A stretch of DNA of 64,000 nt from Arthrobacter tumbae. GTDB lineage: Bacteria; Actinomycetota; Actinomycetes; Actinomycetales; Micrococcaceae. The notes below the pieces were generated by a model, which was not told the origin of the DNA, ran no database searches, and saw nothing but the letters and a program-made list of their open reading frames with translations. The DNA lies in NCBI RefSeq assembly GCF_016907495.1, contig NZ_JAFBCC010000001.1, positions 2,418,001 to 2,482,000 of the forward strand, written 5' to 3'. Shown here in pieces: positions 7,929 to 15,990 of the stretch (the stretch's first letter is position 1; each line of letters opens with the position of its first letter). Made by a program: the position numbers and the translations under genes.

Positions 7929-8273
7929 ATGATTTTTATCGTCGTCAAGTTCAACGTGAAACCAGACTGGAGTGATCGCTGGATCGATCTGACGCGCGAG
8001 TTCACCGAAGCCACCCGGGCTGAACCCGGCAACCTCTGGTTCGACTGGTCGCGCAGCGTTGACAATCCCAACGAGTTTGTCTTGGTCGAGGCATTCGAAG
8101 ACGACGCCGCCGGCGACCATGTGACCAGCAGCCACTTCGCGCAGGCCATGAAAGATATGCCGCAGGCACTGGTGGAAACCCCGCGGATCATCAGCGAACA
8201 GATCTCGGCCACCGGATGGAACCGCATGGGCGAACTCACCATCGACGGGAGCGCCGATGTCTCAGGGCAGTGA
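7929..8273 (+). CDS. Antibiotic biosynthesis monooxygenase-fold protein (YgiN-like)
   Basis: The 114-residue product has the ABM dimeric ferredoxin-like fold pattern: MIFIVVKFNVKP, RAEPGNLWFDWSRSV, EFVLVEAFEDDAAGDHVTSSHF. Members act as cofactor-free monooxygenases or quinol oxidases on small aromatic substrates. Its stop lies 17 bp inside the next gene, an SQR-like quinone reductase, so the two are translated together. A role in quinone or quinol handling is inferred from that coupling. Confidence 0.75.
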   Translation: MIFIVVKFNVKPDWSDRWIDLTREFTEATRAEPGNLWFDWSRSVDNPNEFVLVEAFEDDAAGDHVTSSHFAQAMKDMPQALVETPRIISEQISATGWNRMGELTIDGSADVSGQ

Positions 8274-9474
8274 AGCCGGAGGAGGAAACTCCCATCACCC
8301 GGTGCTGATCATCGGCGGCGGGAATGCGGGTATTTCCCTCGCGGCACGACTCAAGCGCTACCGGGTCAAGGGGATCGCCGTCGTCGACCCCACAGAACAG
8401 CACCTGTACCAGCCGTTCTTTTCCCACATCGCCGGTGGTACAGCCAAAGCGGAAGTAGCGGTCCGCCCGCAGGAATCCGTGATGCCGAAGGGTGTCACCT
8501 GGCACCGGGACTCCGCGACAGCCATCGATCCGGCGGCGAAAACTGTGACGCTTGGATCCGGGCAGACCCTCACGTATGAGCACCTCGTGGTGTGTCCCGG
8601 AATCCAGAAGAACTGGAACGGGATTCCCGGTCTGCAGGATGCCTACGATTCCCCCTACGGCGCAACGAACTACAGCCTCGACCTCGCGGTGAAAGCCTGG
8701 CGCCTGCTCAGCAGCCTGCGTTCCGGAACCGTGGTCTTCACCATGCCCGACGGGCCCATCACCTGCGGCGGCGCAGCGCAGAAGCCCATGTACCTCGCGT
8801 GCGATTACTGGCGCTCGCAGGGCGTCCTCGACAACATCCGCGTGATCCTCGCCGTTCCCACGAGGACCGTGTACGGCGTCGATGTTGTGGACGAGGAGCT
8901 GAACCGCAAGATCACCGAGTACGGCATTGAACTGCGCTGCACCACGGAGCTCACCTCGGTTGACGCCGAGGACCGCCTCGCAACCCTCCGCGACACCGCG
9001 CGCAGTACGGAGGAACAGGTACGGTACGACGTTCTGCACGCAGCACCGCCGCAATCTGCTCCGGAATGGATCCGCGCTACCGGGCTGGCCGACGACGACG
9101 GTTTTGTCGCCGTGGACAAGCACACTCTCCGACACATCACCCACCCAACGGTCTGGTCATTGGGCGACGCGGCGGGAACACCCAACTCGAAGTCCGGTGC
9201 AGCGCTCCGTCAGCAGACCAAGGTCCTCGCGAAGAACCTGGAGTCGGTGCTCAAGGGCAATCAGCCGGGCCAGAAGTACAACGGGTATGGCGCCTGCCCT
9301 TTCACTGTGAGCCGTTCTACAGTGGTGCTTGCCGAGTTTGATGACACTCTCACGCCCAAACCCACCGTTCCCGGCTGGAAGGGTCTCGCGAAGGAGAAGC
9401 GACTCACCTGGCTGGTGGAGCGGTACGGATTCATCAGGCTGTACTGGTACGCCATCTTGAAGGGCCGGGCCTGA
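8257..9474 (+). CDS. Sulfide:quinone oxidoreductase-like FAD flavoprotein
   Basis: The N-terminus has the dinucleotide-binding GGGNAGIS. Three cysteines, Cys113 (VVCPGIQ), Cys170 (ITCGGAAQK) and Cys347 (YGACPF), sit where SQR enzymes carry their catalytic and bridging cysteines, and a fourth, Cys182, is nearby. The C-terminal WSLGDAAGTPNSK binds FAD. SQRs oxidise sulfide to polysulfide at the membrane and pass electrons to quinone. The amphipathic tail (LVERYGFIRLYWYAILKGRA) could hold it to the membrane. It overlaps the ABM gene upstream and is followed by an AHSA1 gene. The exact SQR type is not decided. Confidence 0.8.
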   Translation: MSQGSEAGGGNSHHPVLIIGGGNAGISLAARLKRYRVKGIAVVDPTEQHLYQPFFSHIAGGTAKAEVAVRPQESVMPKGVTWHRDSATAIDPAAKTVTLGSGQTLTYEHLVVCPGIQKNWNGIPGLQDAYDSPYGATNYSLDLAVKAWRLLSSLRSGTVVFTMPDGPITCGGAAQKPMYLACDYWRSQGVLDNIRVILAVPTRTVYGVDVVDEELNRKITEYGIELRCTTELTSVDAEDRLATLRDTARSTEEQVRYDVLHAAPPQSAPEWIRATGLADDDGFVAVDKHTLRHITHPTVWSLGDAAGTPNSKSGAALRQQTKVLAKNLESVLKGNQPGQKYNGYGACPFTVSRSTVVLAEFDDTLTPKPTVPGWKGLAKEKRLTWLVERYGFIRLYWYAILKGRA

Positions 9475-9506
9475 GCCCGCGTTCTGGTTCTACAGAGAGG
9501 ATTCGC

Positions 9507-9941
9507 ATGTCCAACCAGATCACCGTCACCCGCACCTTCGCAGCACCAAGGGAACGCGTATTTGCCGCGTGGACCGATCCTGCTGACTTTGCAGTGTGGT
9601 TCGAAAGCTCACAGGTCAACGTGCCGCTCGACTCCCTCGTGCTCGACGTGCGTCCCGGAGGTACCTGGAGCGCCGTGATGGAACTGCCGGACGGCAACAC
9701 CATCAACTGGGAGGGCGAGTACACGGAGGTGACTCCGCCCGAACGGCTCTGCCTGACCATGACCGACCGGCCCGGCACTGATCCGGGAGCTCCTATCGAA
9801 GTCACCTTTGCGGACGTAGACGGCGGTACACAGATGACCCTGGTGCAGGACGCTCCGGACTTTTCAGAGGACCAACGCGACCAGACCGCAGCGGGCTACC
9901 AGGCGTTCTTCGACGACATGGAGGGGCTGGTCGTCACCTGA
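9507..9941 (+). CDS. SRPBCC/AHSA1 domain protein
   Basis: The 144-residue product follows the AHSA1 pattern: ITVTRTFAAPRERVFAAWTDP, a central beta-sheet with WEGEYTEVTPPERL, and a closing helix with GYQAFFDDMEGL. Such proteins bind small hydrophobic ligands; a few resemble the Hsp90 activator Aha1. A ribosome binding site (AGAGAGGA) precedes the ATG. It is last in a rightward run with the NERD, ABM and SQR-like genes. Function is not known. Confidence 0.75.
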   Translation: MSNQITVTRTFAAPRERVFAAWTDPADFAVWFESSQVNVPLDSLVLDVRPGGTWSAVMELPDGNTINWEGEYTEVTPPERLCLTMTDRPGTDPGAPIEVTFADVDGGTQMTLVQDAPDFSEDQRDQTAAGYQAFFDDMEGLVVT

Positions 9942-10043
9942 TGGCTTGATCTTCTGATGTCATAAGCTCCTGGTGGCCGCAGCACCTGGTGGCCGCGGTT
10001 TGTGATGCCGGCGTCTTCTGGTTTGATGCGGCCGGTTGGATCG

Positions 10044-10766
10044 TCAGCCGCGTCGGCGACCCCGGTAGACCGCATCCGCGACAGCCAGCGTGGCGCCGTC
10101 GGGACCGCTGGCTTCCCGTGGACGCGATTCGACTGTCTGGTGTTCCCAACCGTCGTCGAGCAGGCCCACAATGTCCTCCGCCGTGAAGTAGAGGTCCGGG
10201 ACATCGGGACGCGACACACCGCTCTGCATGTCCGAAGGATGATGCCCGACAATGAGCAATGTCCCGCCCGGTGCGACGGCGCGTGCCAGGTTCCTGAACA
10301 GCGAATCACGTTGCGTGGTGGGCAGGTGCATGTACTGCGCGGTGACGAGGTCGAATGCACCGGCCTGAGGTTCCCAGACGGTCAGATCCTGATGTTCCCA
10401 GCGCACAGGCGGGGTGGTGGAGCCCCGGTTCTCGGGTTGATTCTCGTGATGGTCCTGCTCGTGTTCGGCTGCGCGGGCAAGGGCAACCGCTGAGATGTCG
10501 ACGCCGATGACTTCCCAGCCGCGTTCGGCCAGCCAGAGTGCGTCGGCGCCTTCTCCGCAGCCGACGTCGAGAGCTGTGCCGGACGGCAGTCCGTCTGCTT
10601 CAGTGACCAGTTGCGGATTCGGGCGACCACTCCAGATGCGCTTCTTTTCGCCATAGCGGGCGTCCCAGAAGGCTTCGTCGAACTCGCGGGGTCCATGCTC
10701 GTGGTGCTGGTGCTGGTGCTGTGAGTGCTGGTCATGCTGGTCTTGCTGTGAGTGCTGTGATTGCAT
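10044..10766 (-). CDS. Class I SAM-dependent methyltransferase with a His/Gln-rich N-terminus
   Basis: Motif I is ALDVGCGEGADALWLAERGWEV (about 65-86), followed by VIGVDIS and LLIVGH, a TehB-like methyltransferase. The first about 25 residues are almost only Q, H, D and S, with many His, unlike the family core, and could bind metal. The start codon shares one base with the stop of the thioredoxin-reductase-like gene, so the pair is translationally coupled. The DNA encoding the His/Gln tail is a run of imperfect repeats (ctggtgctggtg). Confidence 0.75.
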   Translation of the reverse strand: MQSQHSQQDQHDQHSQHQHQHHEHGPREFDEAFWDARYGEKKRIWSGRPNPQLVTEADGLPSGTALDVGCGEGADALWLAERGWEVIGVDISAVALARAAEHEQDHHENQPENRGSTTPPVRWEHQDLTVWEPQAGAFDLVTAQYMHLPTTQRDSLFRNLARAVAPGGTLLIVGHHPSDMQSGVSRPDVPDLYFTAEDIVGLLDDGWEHQTVESRPREASGPDGATLAVADAVYRGRRRG

Positions 10767-11848
10767 CAGGAAACCTCCGCTCCCATCCTGCTATCCCGCG
10801 GGGCGGCTGCGGAAGAGGAATCTGCGGAAGAGATAACTGCGGCGGAAGAGTGAGCAGCCCCGGAAGAGGGAGTAGCCGTCGAAGATTCCCGGTGGGCTGC
10901 AAGATCCTGCTGCAGTTCTTCGGCCATCAGGTCATTGTTGATCGCCATCGCAGCCATCGATCCCGATGCAGCGGACGGCAGTACCTGCAGCATCAGGTTG
11001 GCCACGTTTCCTGCTGCCCACACGCCGTCCACGCCGGTTGCGCCCATGTCGTCCACGGCGAGGTGCTCTCCGACGCCCATCGGATGCTGGACCGGAGCAA
11101 GACCGAGGCCAGCGAAAATTCCGGAATTGGCCACGAACCGTGGCGCAACGACGAGAGCTTGCAACGGAACCACACGACCGCCGGTGAGTTCCACGCCGCT
11201 GAGGGTGCCGCCGTCGTTCTGGTTCAGTACGCGGGAAACCGAGCCGTCGACAACCGTGACGCCACGCGCAGCCAGGTGCTCCCACTCCTCCTCGGTGGGT
11301 TCGACGGTGTCGTTGAGCAAGAGAGTGATGCTGCTGCTCCATTGGCGGAACAACAGTGCCTGATGCACTGACATGGCACCGGTGCCGAGGATGCCGATGT
11401 GCTGGTCGCGTACCTCCCAGCCGTGGCAGAAGGGACAGTGCAGCACTTCCTGGCCCCACCGTTCGTGGAGTCCGGGGATGTCCGGCAGTACGTCCGTGAG
11501 GCCGGTGGTCAGGAGCAGGCGGCGGGAGAGGAGGACAGTCCCGTCGTCGAGCGTGGTGCGGAAGCGATCGTGAGGATTGTCGGTGGAAGCAACGTCGACG
11601 GCGGTGCCGGGAACAATCACGCCGCCGTAAACCTGTACGTCAGCCCTGCCTGCGGTCACGAGGTCCAGCGGGTTCATACCCTCACGGGTGAGGAAACCGT
11701 GTACGCCGCTGGCCGGGGAGTTGCGTGGTTCGCCGGCATCGACGACCGCGACACTTCGGCGGGTACGCCCGAGCATCAGCGCAGCACTGAGGCCGGCACC
11801 ACCGCCACCGATAACGACGACGTCATATGAGTTCAGTTCAGATGTCAT
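10766..11848 (-). CDS. Thioredoxin-reductase-like FAD/NAD(P) oxidoreductase
   Basis: FAD binding (VVVIGGGGAGLSAALMLGR, start), redox-active CPFC inside HCPFCHGWEV (about 137-141), an NADPH-binding GILGTGAMSVHQA and a C-terminal GVWAAGNV define the TrxB-like fold. The CPFC variant is seen in ferredoxin-like or thiol-specific relatives, so the partner may not be thioredoxin. After about residue 325 there is an unusual Ser/Ala-rich tail encoded by repeats of cggaagag. The gene is divergent from an XRE-cupin regulator across a strong palindrome and coupled to the methyltransferase gene. Confidence 0.8.
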   Translation of the reverse strand: MTSELNSYDVVVIGGGGAGLSAALMLGRTRRSVAVVDAGEPRNSPASGVHGFLTREGMNPLDLVTAGRADVQVYGGVIVPGTAVDVASTDNPHDRFRTTLDDGTVLLSRRLLLTTGLTDVLPDIPGLHERWGQEVLHCPFCHGWEVRDQHIGILGTGAMSVHQALLFRQWSSSITLLLNDTVEPTEEEWEHLAARGVTVVDGSVSRVLNQNDGGTLSGVELTGGRVVPLQALVVAPRFVANSGIFAGLGLAPVQHPMGVGEHLAVDDMGATGVDGVWAAGNVANLMLQVLPSAASGSMAAMAINNDLMAEELQQDLAAHRESSTATPSSGAAHSSAAVISSADSSSAAAPRDSRMGAEVS

Positions 11849-11875
11849 GTACTCATCGTGGATGGCGGAACTTCG

Positions 11876-11897
11876 ATCAGCAAGTAAGCTTGCTGAT
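11876..11897. promoter_or_regulatory. Perfect palindrome, candidate XRE-cupin operator
   Basis: Perfect 9-bp arms ATCAGCAAG (11876-11884) and CTTGCTGAT (11889-11897) with a 4-bp centre, in the 66-bp gap between the divergent reductase and regulator genes. The regulator at 11915 is the obvious ligand; binding is inferred. Confidence 0.65.
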
Positions 11898-11914
11898 ATG
11901 GCAAACTAGAGTCC

Positions 11915-12493
11915 ATGACGGATGAAATTGGTGAAGCACTTGCGGCAGTAGGTCCTCGGTTGAGGGCGCTGCGGGTAAAGCGGGACGTGACACTCCAGTC
12001 GTTGTCCGAGTCGACCGGGATTTCGGTGAGTACCTTGTCGCGGTTGGAATCGGGCCAGCGTAAACCCAACCTGGAGTTGCTGCTTCCGCTGGCTCAGGCG
12101 CATCAGGTGCCGTTGGATGAGCTCGTTGGCGCACCGACCACCGGTGATCCGCGCGTTCACCTGCGTCCGATCGACATGGGTCGCGGAACGGTGGTTCCGC
12201 TTACACGCAGGCCGGGAGGCATTCAGGCCTACAAACACGTACTGCACGCTGAAATGGCGCTTGAGGAACCGGACCTGAAGGTACATGAGGGTTATGAGTG
12301 GCTGTACGTACTGAACGGAAACCTGCGGATGGTTCTTGGTGAGCTCGACCTGGTGCTGCCTGCCGGTGAAGCGGTGGAGTTCGACACCCGGGTGCCGCAC
12401 TGGTTTGGGAAGGCTGACAGGCATGCGGTGGAGTTTCTGAGTCTGTTCGGGCGTCAGGGGGAGCGGCTGCACCTGCGGGCGAAGACGACGTAA
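11915..12493 (+). CDS. XRE-family regulator with cupin domain
   Basis: The 192-residue product has an N-terminal helix-turn-helix (about 13-68, with TLQSLSESTGISVSTLSRLESGQRKP) and a C-terminal cupin (about 105-180, with HEGYEWLYVLNGNLRMVLGE and LPAGEAVEFDTRVPHWFG). The type usually senses a small molecule through the cupin and represses an adjacent gene. The divergent thioredoxin-reductase-like/methyltransferase pair is the likely target, through the palindrome at 11876-11897. Confidence 0.85.
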   Translation: MTDEIGEALAAVGPRLRALRVKRDVTLQSLSESTGISVSTLSRLESGQRKPNLELLLPLAQAHQVPLDELVGAPTTGDPRVHLRPIDMGRGTVVPLTRRPGGIQAYKHVLHAEMALEEPDLKVHEGYEWLYVLNGNLRMVLGELDLVLPAGEAVEFDTRVPHWFGKADRHAVEFLSLFGRQGERLHLRAKTT

Positions 12494-12945
12494 GCGGCAG
12501 GCAGCGGTGGTGGGCGCAGTCGGCGCGGCTCGGGCGGGCTGGGCTGCTCGTGTGCAGTCGGTGCTACTCGGGTGGGCTGGGTTGCTGCGCTGCTCGGGCG
12601 CAGTCGGCGCGGACTACTTGGCCTCGGTGCGCCGGGTGATGCGTGCGCAGCAGTAGGGCCCTTCGGGATCCGGAGTGACCGCGTGTGTGGCTTGCGTCGC
12701 CCCCGGTTGCCGGATCCTGTTGTGGGCTCCGGATTGCCTGTGAAGTCGGACATCTGTCGAGCCTTTCTCCTGTGCTTGCACCATTGACTTCCTCAGTGCG
12801 CGGTGTGCAGAGTGCTGGTACCACTACCCGCAGCGACGTTTTATGGCGAGCTCGCAGTCGGAGGCCCCTGCGCGACCAAATTTCTAAACTAACTGTTCGT
12901 GGCAATGCGCCTTTGCGGGCCACCTCACCGGACGAAGGACTTTCA
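12494..12945. other. 452-bp gap without a recognisable gene
   Basis: Between the XRE-cupin gene and the flavoprotein gene. The first part is a GC-rich degenerate repeat (12511-12612). The rest shows no convincing ribosome binding site with a coding frame, no tRNA fold and no strong terminator. The reading frame of the next gene is open back to 12685, but no start there has support. Confidence 0.5.
12511..12612. repeat. Degenerate tandem repeat, unit about 40-46 bp
   Basis: GGGCGCAGTCGGCGCGG occurs at 12512-12528 and again exactly at 12596-12612. Between them lies a diverged copy (GTGCAGTCGGTGCTACTCGGGTGGGCTGGG). About two and a half units. Its GC-rich composition gives partial open frames on both strands, but none looks like protein. 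Confidence 0.5.
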
Positions 12946-14196
12946 ATGGACAGCACCAGTTCCCAGGAACGCAATGACGCAATGGTGATCATCGGGGCAG
13001 GCCTGACGGGCGCGACGGCGGCCGCAACCTTGCGTGAGGAAGGCTTCACTGGTCCTGTGGTCCTCGTGGGGGCGGAAGGCCAGATACCTTACCTGCGTCC
13101 GCCGCTGTCGAAGGGATTTCTTGCCGGCAAAGAGAACGAGGAATCACTCCTGCCGTACCCCGAGCAGTGGTACGCAGAGAACGACGTCGAACTCCTCACC
13201 TCAGACGAGGCGGTCAGCGTCGATTCCACCGCCCGTGCGGTTACTTTGTCGAGTGGCCGTTCACTCTCCTACGGTCGGCTGCTGCTCGCTACGGGCGCTG
13301 TTCCCCGTCAACTGAACCTGCAGGGTACCGACCTCCAGGGGGTGTACTACTTCCGCACGAAAACGGATAGTCAGCGTCTTCATTCAGAGTTGACAGGCGG
13401 TGGCCGCCACCTTGTGCTTATCGGATCCGGCTGGATAGGTATGGAGGTTGCCGCAACTGCACGTGAACTTGGCAATGAGGTCACCCTGCTCGGGTTGGAA
13501 GAAGTTCCGTTGAGTGCGGCGATCGGTCCCAGGCTCGGCACAGTTTTCATGGATCGCCATCGGGAAGCTGGTGTCCAGTTCAGGCTGCCGGCTTCGGCGA
13601 AAGAAATCAGGGGTGACGATGCCGGCCGTGTCACTGCAGTAGTAACCGATGCGGGTGAAACCCTGTCCGCGGATCTCGTTGTGATCGCCATTGGGGTGGT
13701 GCCGCAGACGGCGCTTGCAGAAGGAGCCGGACTCACCATCGAGAATGGAATTCAGGTCGATTCGGGGCTACGGACCAGTGCCGAGGGCATCTTTGCAGCT
13801 GGAGATGTGGCCAGCGCGCTGCATCCTGTCACGGGTCAGCATGCGAGGAGTGAGCATTGGGCAAACGCCATCAGTGGCGGAAAGGTGGCAGCACAGTCGA
13901 TGCTCGGCCGAGACGCTGTGCTGGACGACATTCCGTACTTTTATACCGACCAGTTCGATCTGGGCATGGAGTATTCCGGCTACGGTGCCCTGACGAAAGA
14001 TGCGGACATGGTGGTCCGCGGTAGCCTCGAGGATCGTGAGTTTGTCGCCTTCTGGCTCCGCGACGACCGGGTGGTAGGCGGTATGAACGTCAATGTGTGG
14101 GACGTGCAGGACGGGATCCAAGACCTCATTCGGAGCGGCAAAGCTGTGGACCGCAGCGTGCTCGCTGATCCGGACTCGGACCTGAAAACTGCCTGA
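12946..14196 (+). CDS. FAD-dependent ferredoxin/rubredoxin reductase-like protein
   Basis: Start at ATG 12946 after GAAGGA. The 416-residue product has two dinucleotide-binding motifs, VIIGAGLTGATAA near the N-terminus and VLIGSGWIGMEVA near residue 155, plus GIFAAGDVA for FAD, and ends with a reductase C-terminal domain (FYTDQFDLGMEYSGYG). This is the layout of ferredoxin and rubredoxin reductases feeding Rieske or P450 oxygenases. No ferredoxin or oxygenase gene is near, so its electron acceptor is unknown. Confidence 0.8.
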   Translation: MDSTSSQERNDAMVIIGAGLTGATAAATLREEGFTGPVVLVGAEGQIPYLRPPLSKGFLAGKENEESLLPYPEQWYAENDVELLTSDEAVSVDSTARAVTLSSGRSLSYGRLLLATGAVPRQLNLQGTDLQGVYYFRTKTDSQRLHSELTGGGRHLVLIGSGWIGMEVAATARELGNEVTLLGLEEVPLSAAIGPRLGTVFMDRHREAGVQFRLPASAKEIRGDDAGRVTAVVTDAGETLSADLVVIAIGVVPQTALAEGAGLTIENGIQVDSGLRTSAEGIFAAGDVASALHPVTGQHARSEHWANAISGGKVAAQSMLGRDAVLDDIPYFYTDQFDLGMEYSGYGALTKDADMVVRGSLEDREFVAFWLRDDRVVGGMNVNVWDVQDGIQDLIRSGKAVDRSVLADPDSDLKTA

Positions 14197-14359
14197 TGGG
14201 GGATCGGACCTGAGAGCCTGAGCTGGAATCGACACGGGCTGCGCGCTCAAGCCCGGTCAGGTCTCTGATGTAGCACTCGCACCGGCCCACAACCGACCCA
14301 CAACCGGCGTCCGGTGCCTTTGGCCAGGGCTTCGCCGCTGGTCAGGGTTCTGCCGTTGG

Positions 14360-15892
14360 TCAGGGTGGTGCCGCGCGTTGGGTGCCCGTGTGGGTGTGGG
14401 TGCTCGCGTGGGTGTTGGAGTCTGTGCCGATGTTAGAGCGCGCGAGGTGGTTGTGGATGGCTTGTTCTACTTGCCAGTAGCGGTTGCGTTTGGGGGTTTG
14501 GTGGGGGTCGAGGTATTTGGGTGGTGTGAACCAGGGGATTCCGTTGATTGATTCGACGGTCCAGTTTCCTTGGTGGATTTGGTGGTGATGCCAGGAGCAC
14601 AGCAGGACGCCGTGGTTGAGGTTGGTGGTTCCGCCTGTTGCCCAGGGGATGGTGTGGTGGGCTTCGCACCAGGTTGCGGGCGTGGTGCAGTCGGGGAAGG
14701 CGCAGCCTTTGTCGCGTGCGACCAGTGCCCGTCGCAGGTGGGGTGGGAAGAGGCGTTGGGTGCGGCCGATGTCCAGGACCTGGCCTTTGCCGCCGAGTAC
14801 CAGTGGGAGGATGTCGGCGTCGCACGCGAGTTTACGGATGCTGCGGGCGCTCAACTGTTGGGCGAACACCGAGTGCCCGTCATGCCCGTTGTCTGCCAGG
14901 TCGCTCATGTCGTTGAGGAGGTCGCGGTAGTTGATGGTGACCATTACTTGGGGGCGGTGGCCTCCGGTTGCGGGGAGGCCGTCACCTGCGAGTGCGATCC
15001 GGCAGGCTGAGACGAGACCGTCGAGAAGGCTCTGTTCACGGGTCGGCTGATCGGGGCTGGAGCCGGCGTCGTTGGCGCCGCCGTCGGTGAGGTTGCCGTT
15101 GTCGGCCGCGGCAGGTGGGGTATCGCTGTGGTTTGCGTCGTCCTGGTGAACGGTGCCCTGGTTTCGGGGGTTGGTGGCGGTGTTCATGACGGTGATGAGG
15201 TGTTCGTATTGTTCGTCGGTGGCGCCGATTTCCATGAAGTGCAGGCCGTGGCGTCTGCCGCGCAGGAACACGCCCTGGCGTGCGCGGAGGATTTTGTCGG
15301 TGGGTTCGGTGCCGTCCTGGTCGATGATGTCTTCCCAGCGTTGGGCCAGGGCCCGCAGGACGTCCTCATCGGATTCGACGGCCTGGTGGACCAGGTGCTC
15401 TTCCATGGCATCGAGCTCGGGGCGGGTCGCGGCGGGTGACACGCGGTGCATGGCGTTGCGGATGATGGTGGCGGCACGGCTGCTGAGCGCGCCGGCACTG
15501 GTTGCTTCAGCCAGAACAGCCAGGGCAGGCTCTACGGCGGCTCCTGGTCCGGGAAGCTCGGGTAGGACGTCGTGTCCGAGCCGTAGCCGGCGGTTCGCTT
15601 CGGTGCGGCTGATACCGATTTTCGCCCGCAGGTAGTCCGCGGTGTTCTTGTAGGGGTCCCGGGCGTCCGTGGTGGCGAGCTGGTGGTCTTCGGCGGCACG
15701 GGCAGCCACGGTCTGCAGATGATCGACCAGTTTGGAGAGTTGCTCGACCTCGACCAGGGTTGCCGCGGCCTCCTGCGGACTCAGCGTCAGGTACGACGAC
15801 TCAAACTGCTGGGCGAAGCTCAATAGGCCGGACCGCAGGCCACCCAGAAGAGAAGCATCTTCCATGGTGGGTTCGAGCACTGCGACGGCCAT
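14360..15892 (-). CDS. DUF222 (13E12 repeat) HNH endonuclease, copy 1
   Basis: A 510-residue member of the DUF222/13E12 family: the DUF222 part (about 30-300) and a C-terminal HNH motif with CAFPDC, CEAHHTIPWATGG and CSWHHHQIHQG, a zinc-stabilised nuclease core. I prefer ATG 15892 because a -10-like TAAAAT (15899-15904) is 6 nt upstream, implying a leaderless mRNA; a TTG at 15898 is also in frame. A LexA-type box abuts the -10. A paralogue with the same promoter arrangement is at 40782. The C-terminal tail is Thr/His-rich. The cellular role of the family is not established. Confidence 0.85.
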   Translation of the reverse strand: MAVAVLEPTMEDASLLGGLRSGLLSFAQQFESSYLTLSPQEAAATLVEVEQLSKLVDHLQTVAARAAEDHQLATTDARDPYKNTADYLRAKIGISRTEANRRLRLGHDVLPELPGPGAAVEPALAVLAEATSAGALSSRAATIIRNAMHRVSPAATRPELDAMEEHLVHQAVESDEDVLRALAQRWEDIIDQDGTEPTDKILRARQGVFLRGRRHGLHFMEIGATDEQYEHLITVMNTATNPRNQGTVHQDDANHSDTPPAAADNGNLTDGGANDAGSSPDQPTREQSLLDGLVSACRIALAGDGLPATGGHRPQVMVTINYRDLLNDMSDLADNGHDGHSVFAQQLSARSIRKLACDADILPLVLGGKGQVLDIGRTQRLFPPHLRRALVARDKGCAFPDCTTPATWCEAHHTIPWATGGTTNLNHGVLLCSWHHHQIHQGNWTVESINGIPWFTPPKYLDPHQTPKRNRYWQVEQAIHNHLARSNIGTDSNTHASTHTHTGTQRAAPP

Positions 15893-15904
15893 ACCCAAAT
15901 TTTA

Positions 15905-15920
15905 TCGAACACGCGTTCTA
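15905..15920 (-). promoter_or_regulatory. SOS (LexA) box upstream of HNH copy 1
   Basis: TCGAACACGCGTTCTA differs by one base from the actinobacterial consensus TCGAAC-N4-GTTCGA and lies directly upstream of the -10-like TAAAAT of the HNH gene. LexA would block the promoter until DNA damage. Confidence 0.7.
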
Positions 15921-15964
15921 ACCGCGATCGAATACCGCCAATGTGGAGGACAAGTGAAACAAAC

Positions 15965-15973
15965 TTATCCACA
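15965..15973. promoter_or_regulatory. TTATCCACA (DnaA-box sequence) in the conserved HNH upstream element
   Basis: An exact match to the classical DnaA box, about 75 bp upstream of HNH copy 1. The same nonamer is at the matching place upstream of copy 2 (42430). The element in between, with CCAATGTGGAGGA, is also shared. Whether DnaA binds is unknown. Confidence 0.5.
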
Positions 15974-15990
15974 GCCCAGCCAACCCGCAC

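Noticed and set aside
9969..10000. Direct repeat CCTGGTGGCCGC between convergent genes
   Set aside because: Does not form a good stem and occurs only twice.
12685..12945. N-terminal extension of the flavoprotein gene
   Set aside because: The start at 12946 has a ribosome binding site and the dinucleotide-binding motif begins shortly after it; the extension is repeat-derived low-complexity sequence.
14286..14307. Two 11-bp repeats CCCACAACCGA/G
   Set aside because: Short and close to the HNH stop; no structure or partner sequence found.
15965..15973. Possible replication origin from DnaA boxes
   Set aside because: Single TTATCCACA copies at 15965, 42430 and (in coding DNA) 29801 do not cluster, and no dnaA, dnaN or AT-rich unwinding region is near.
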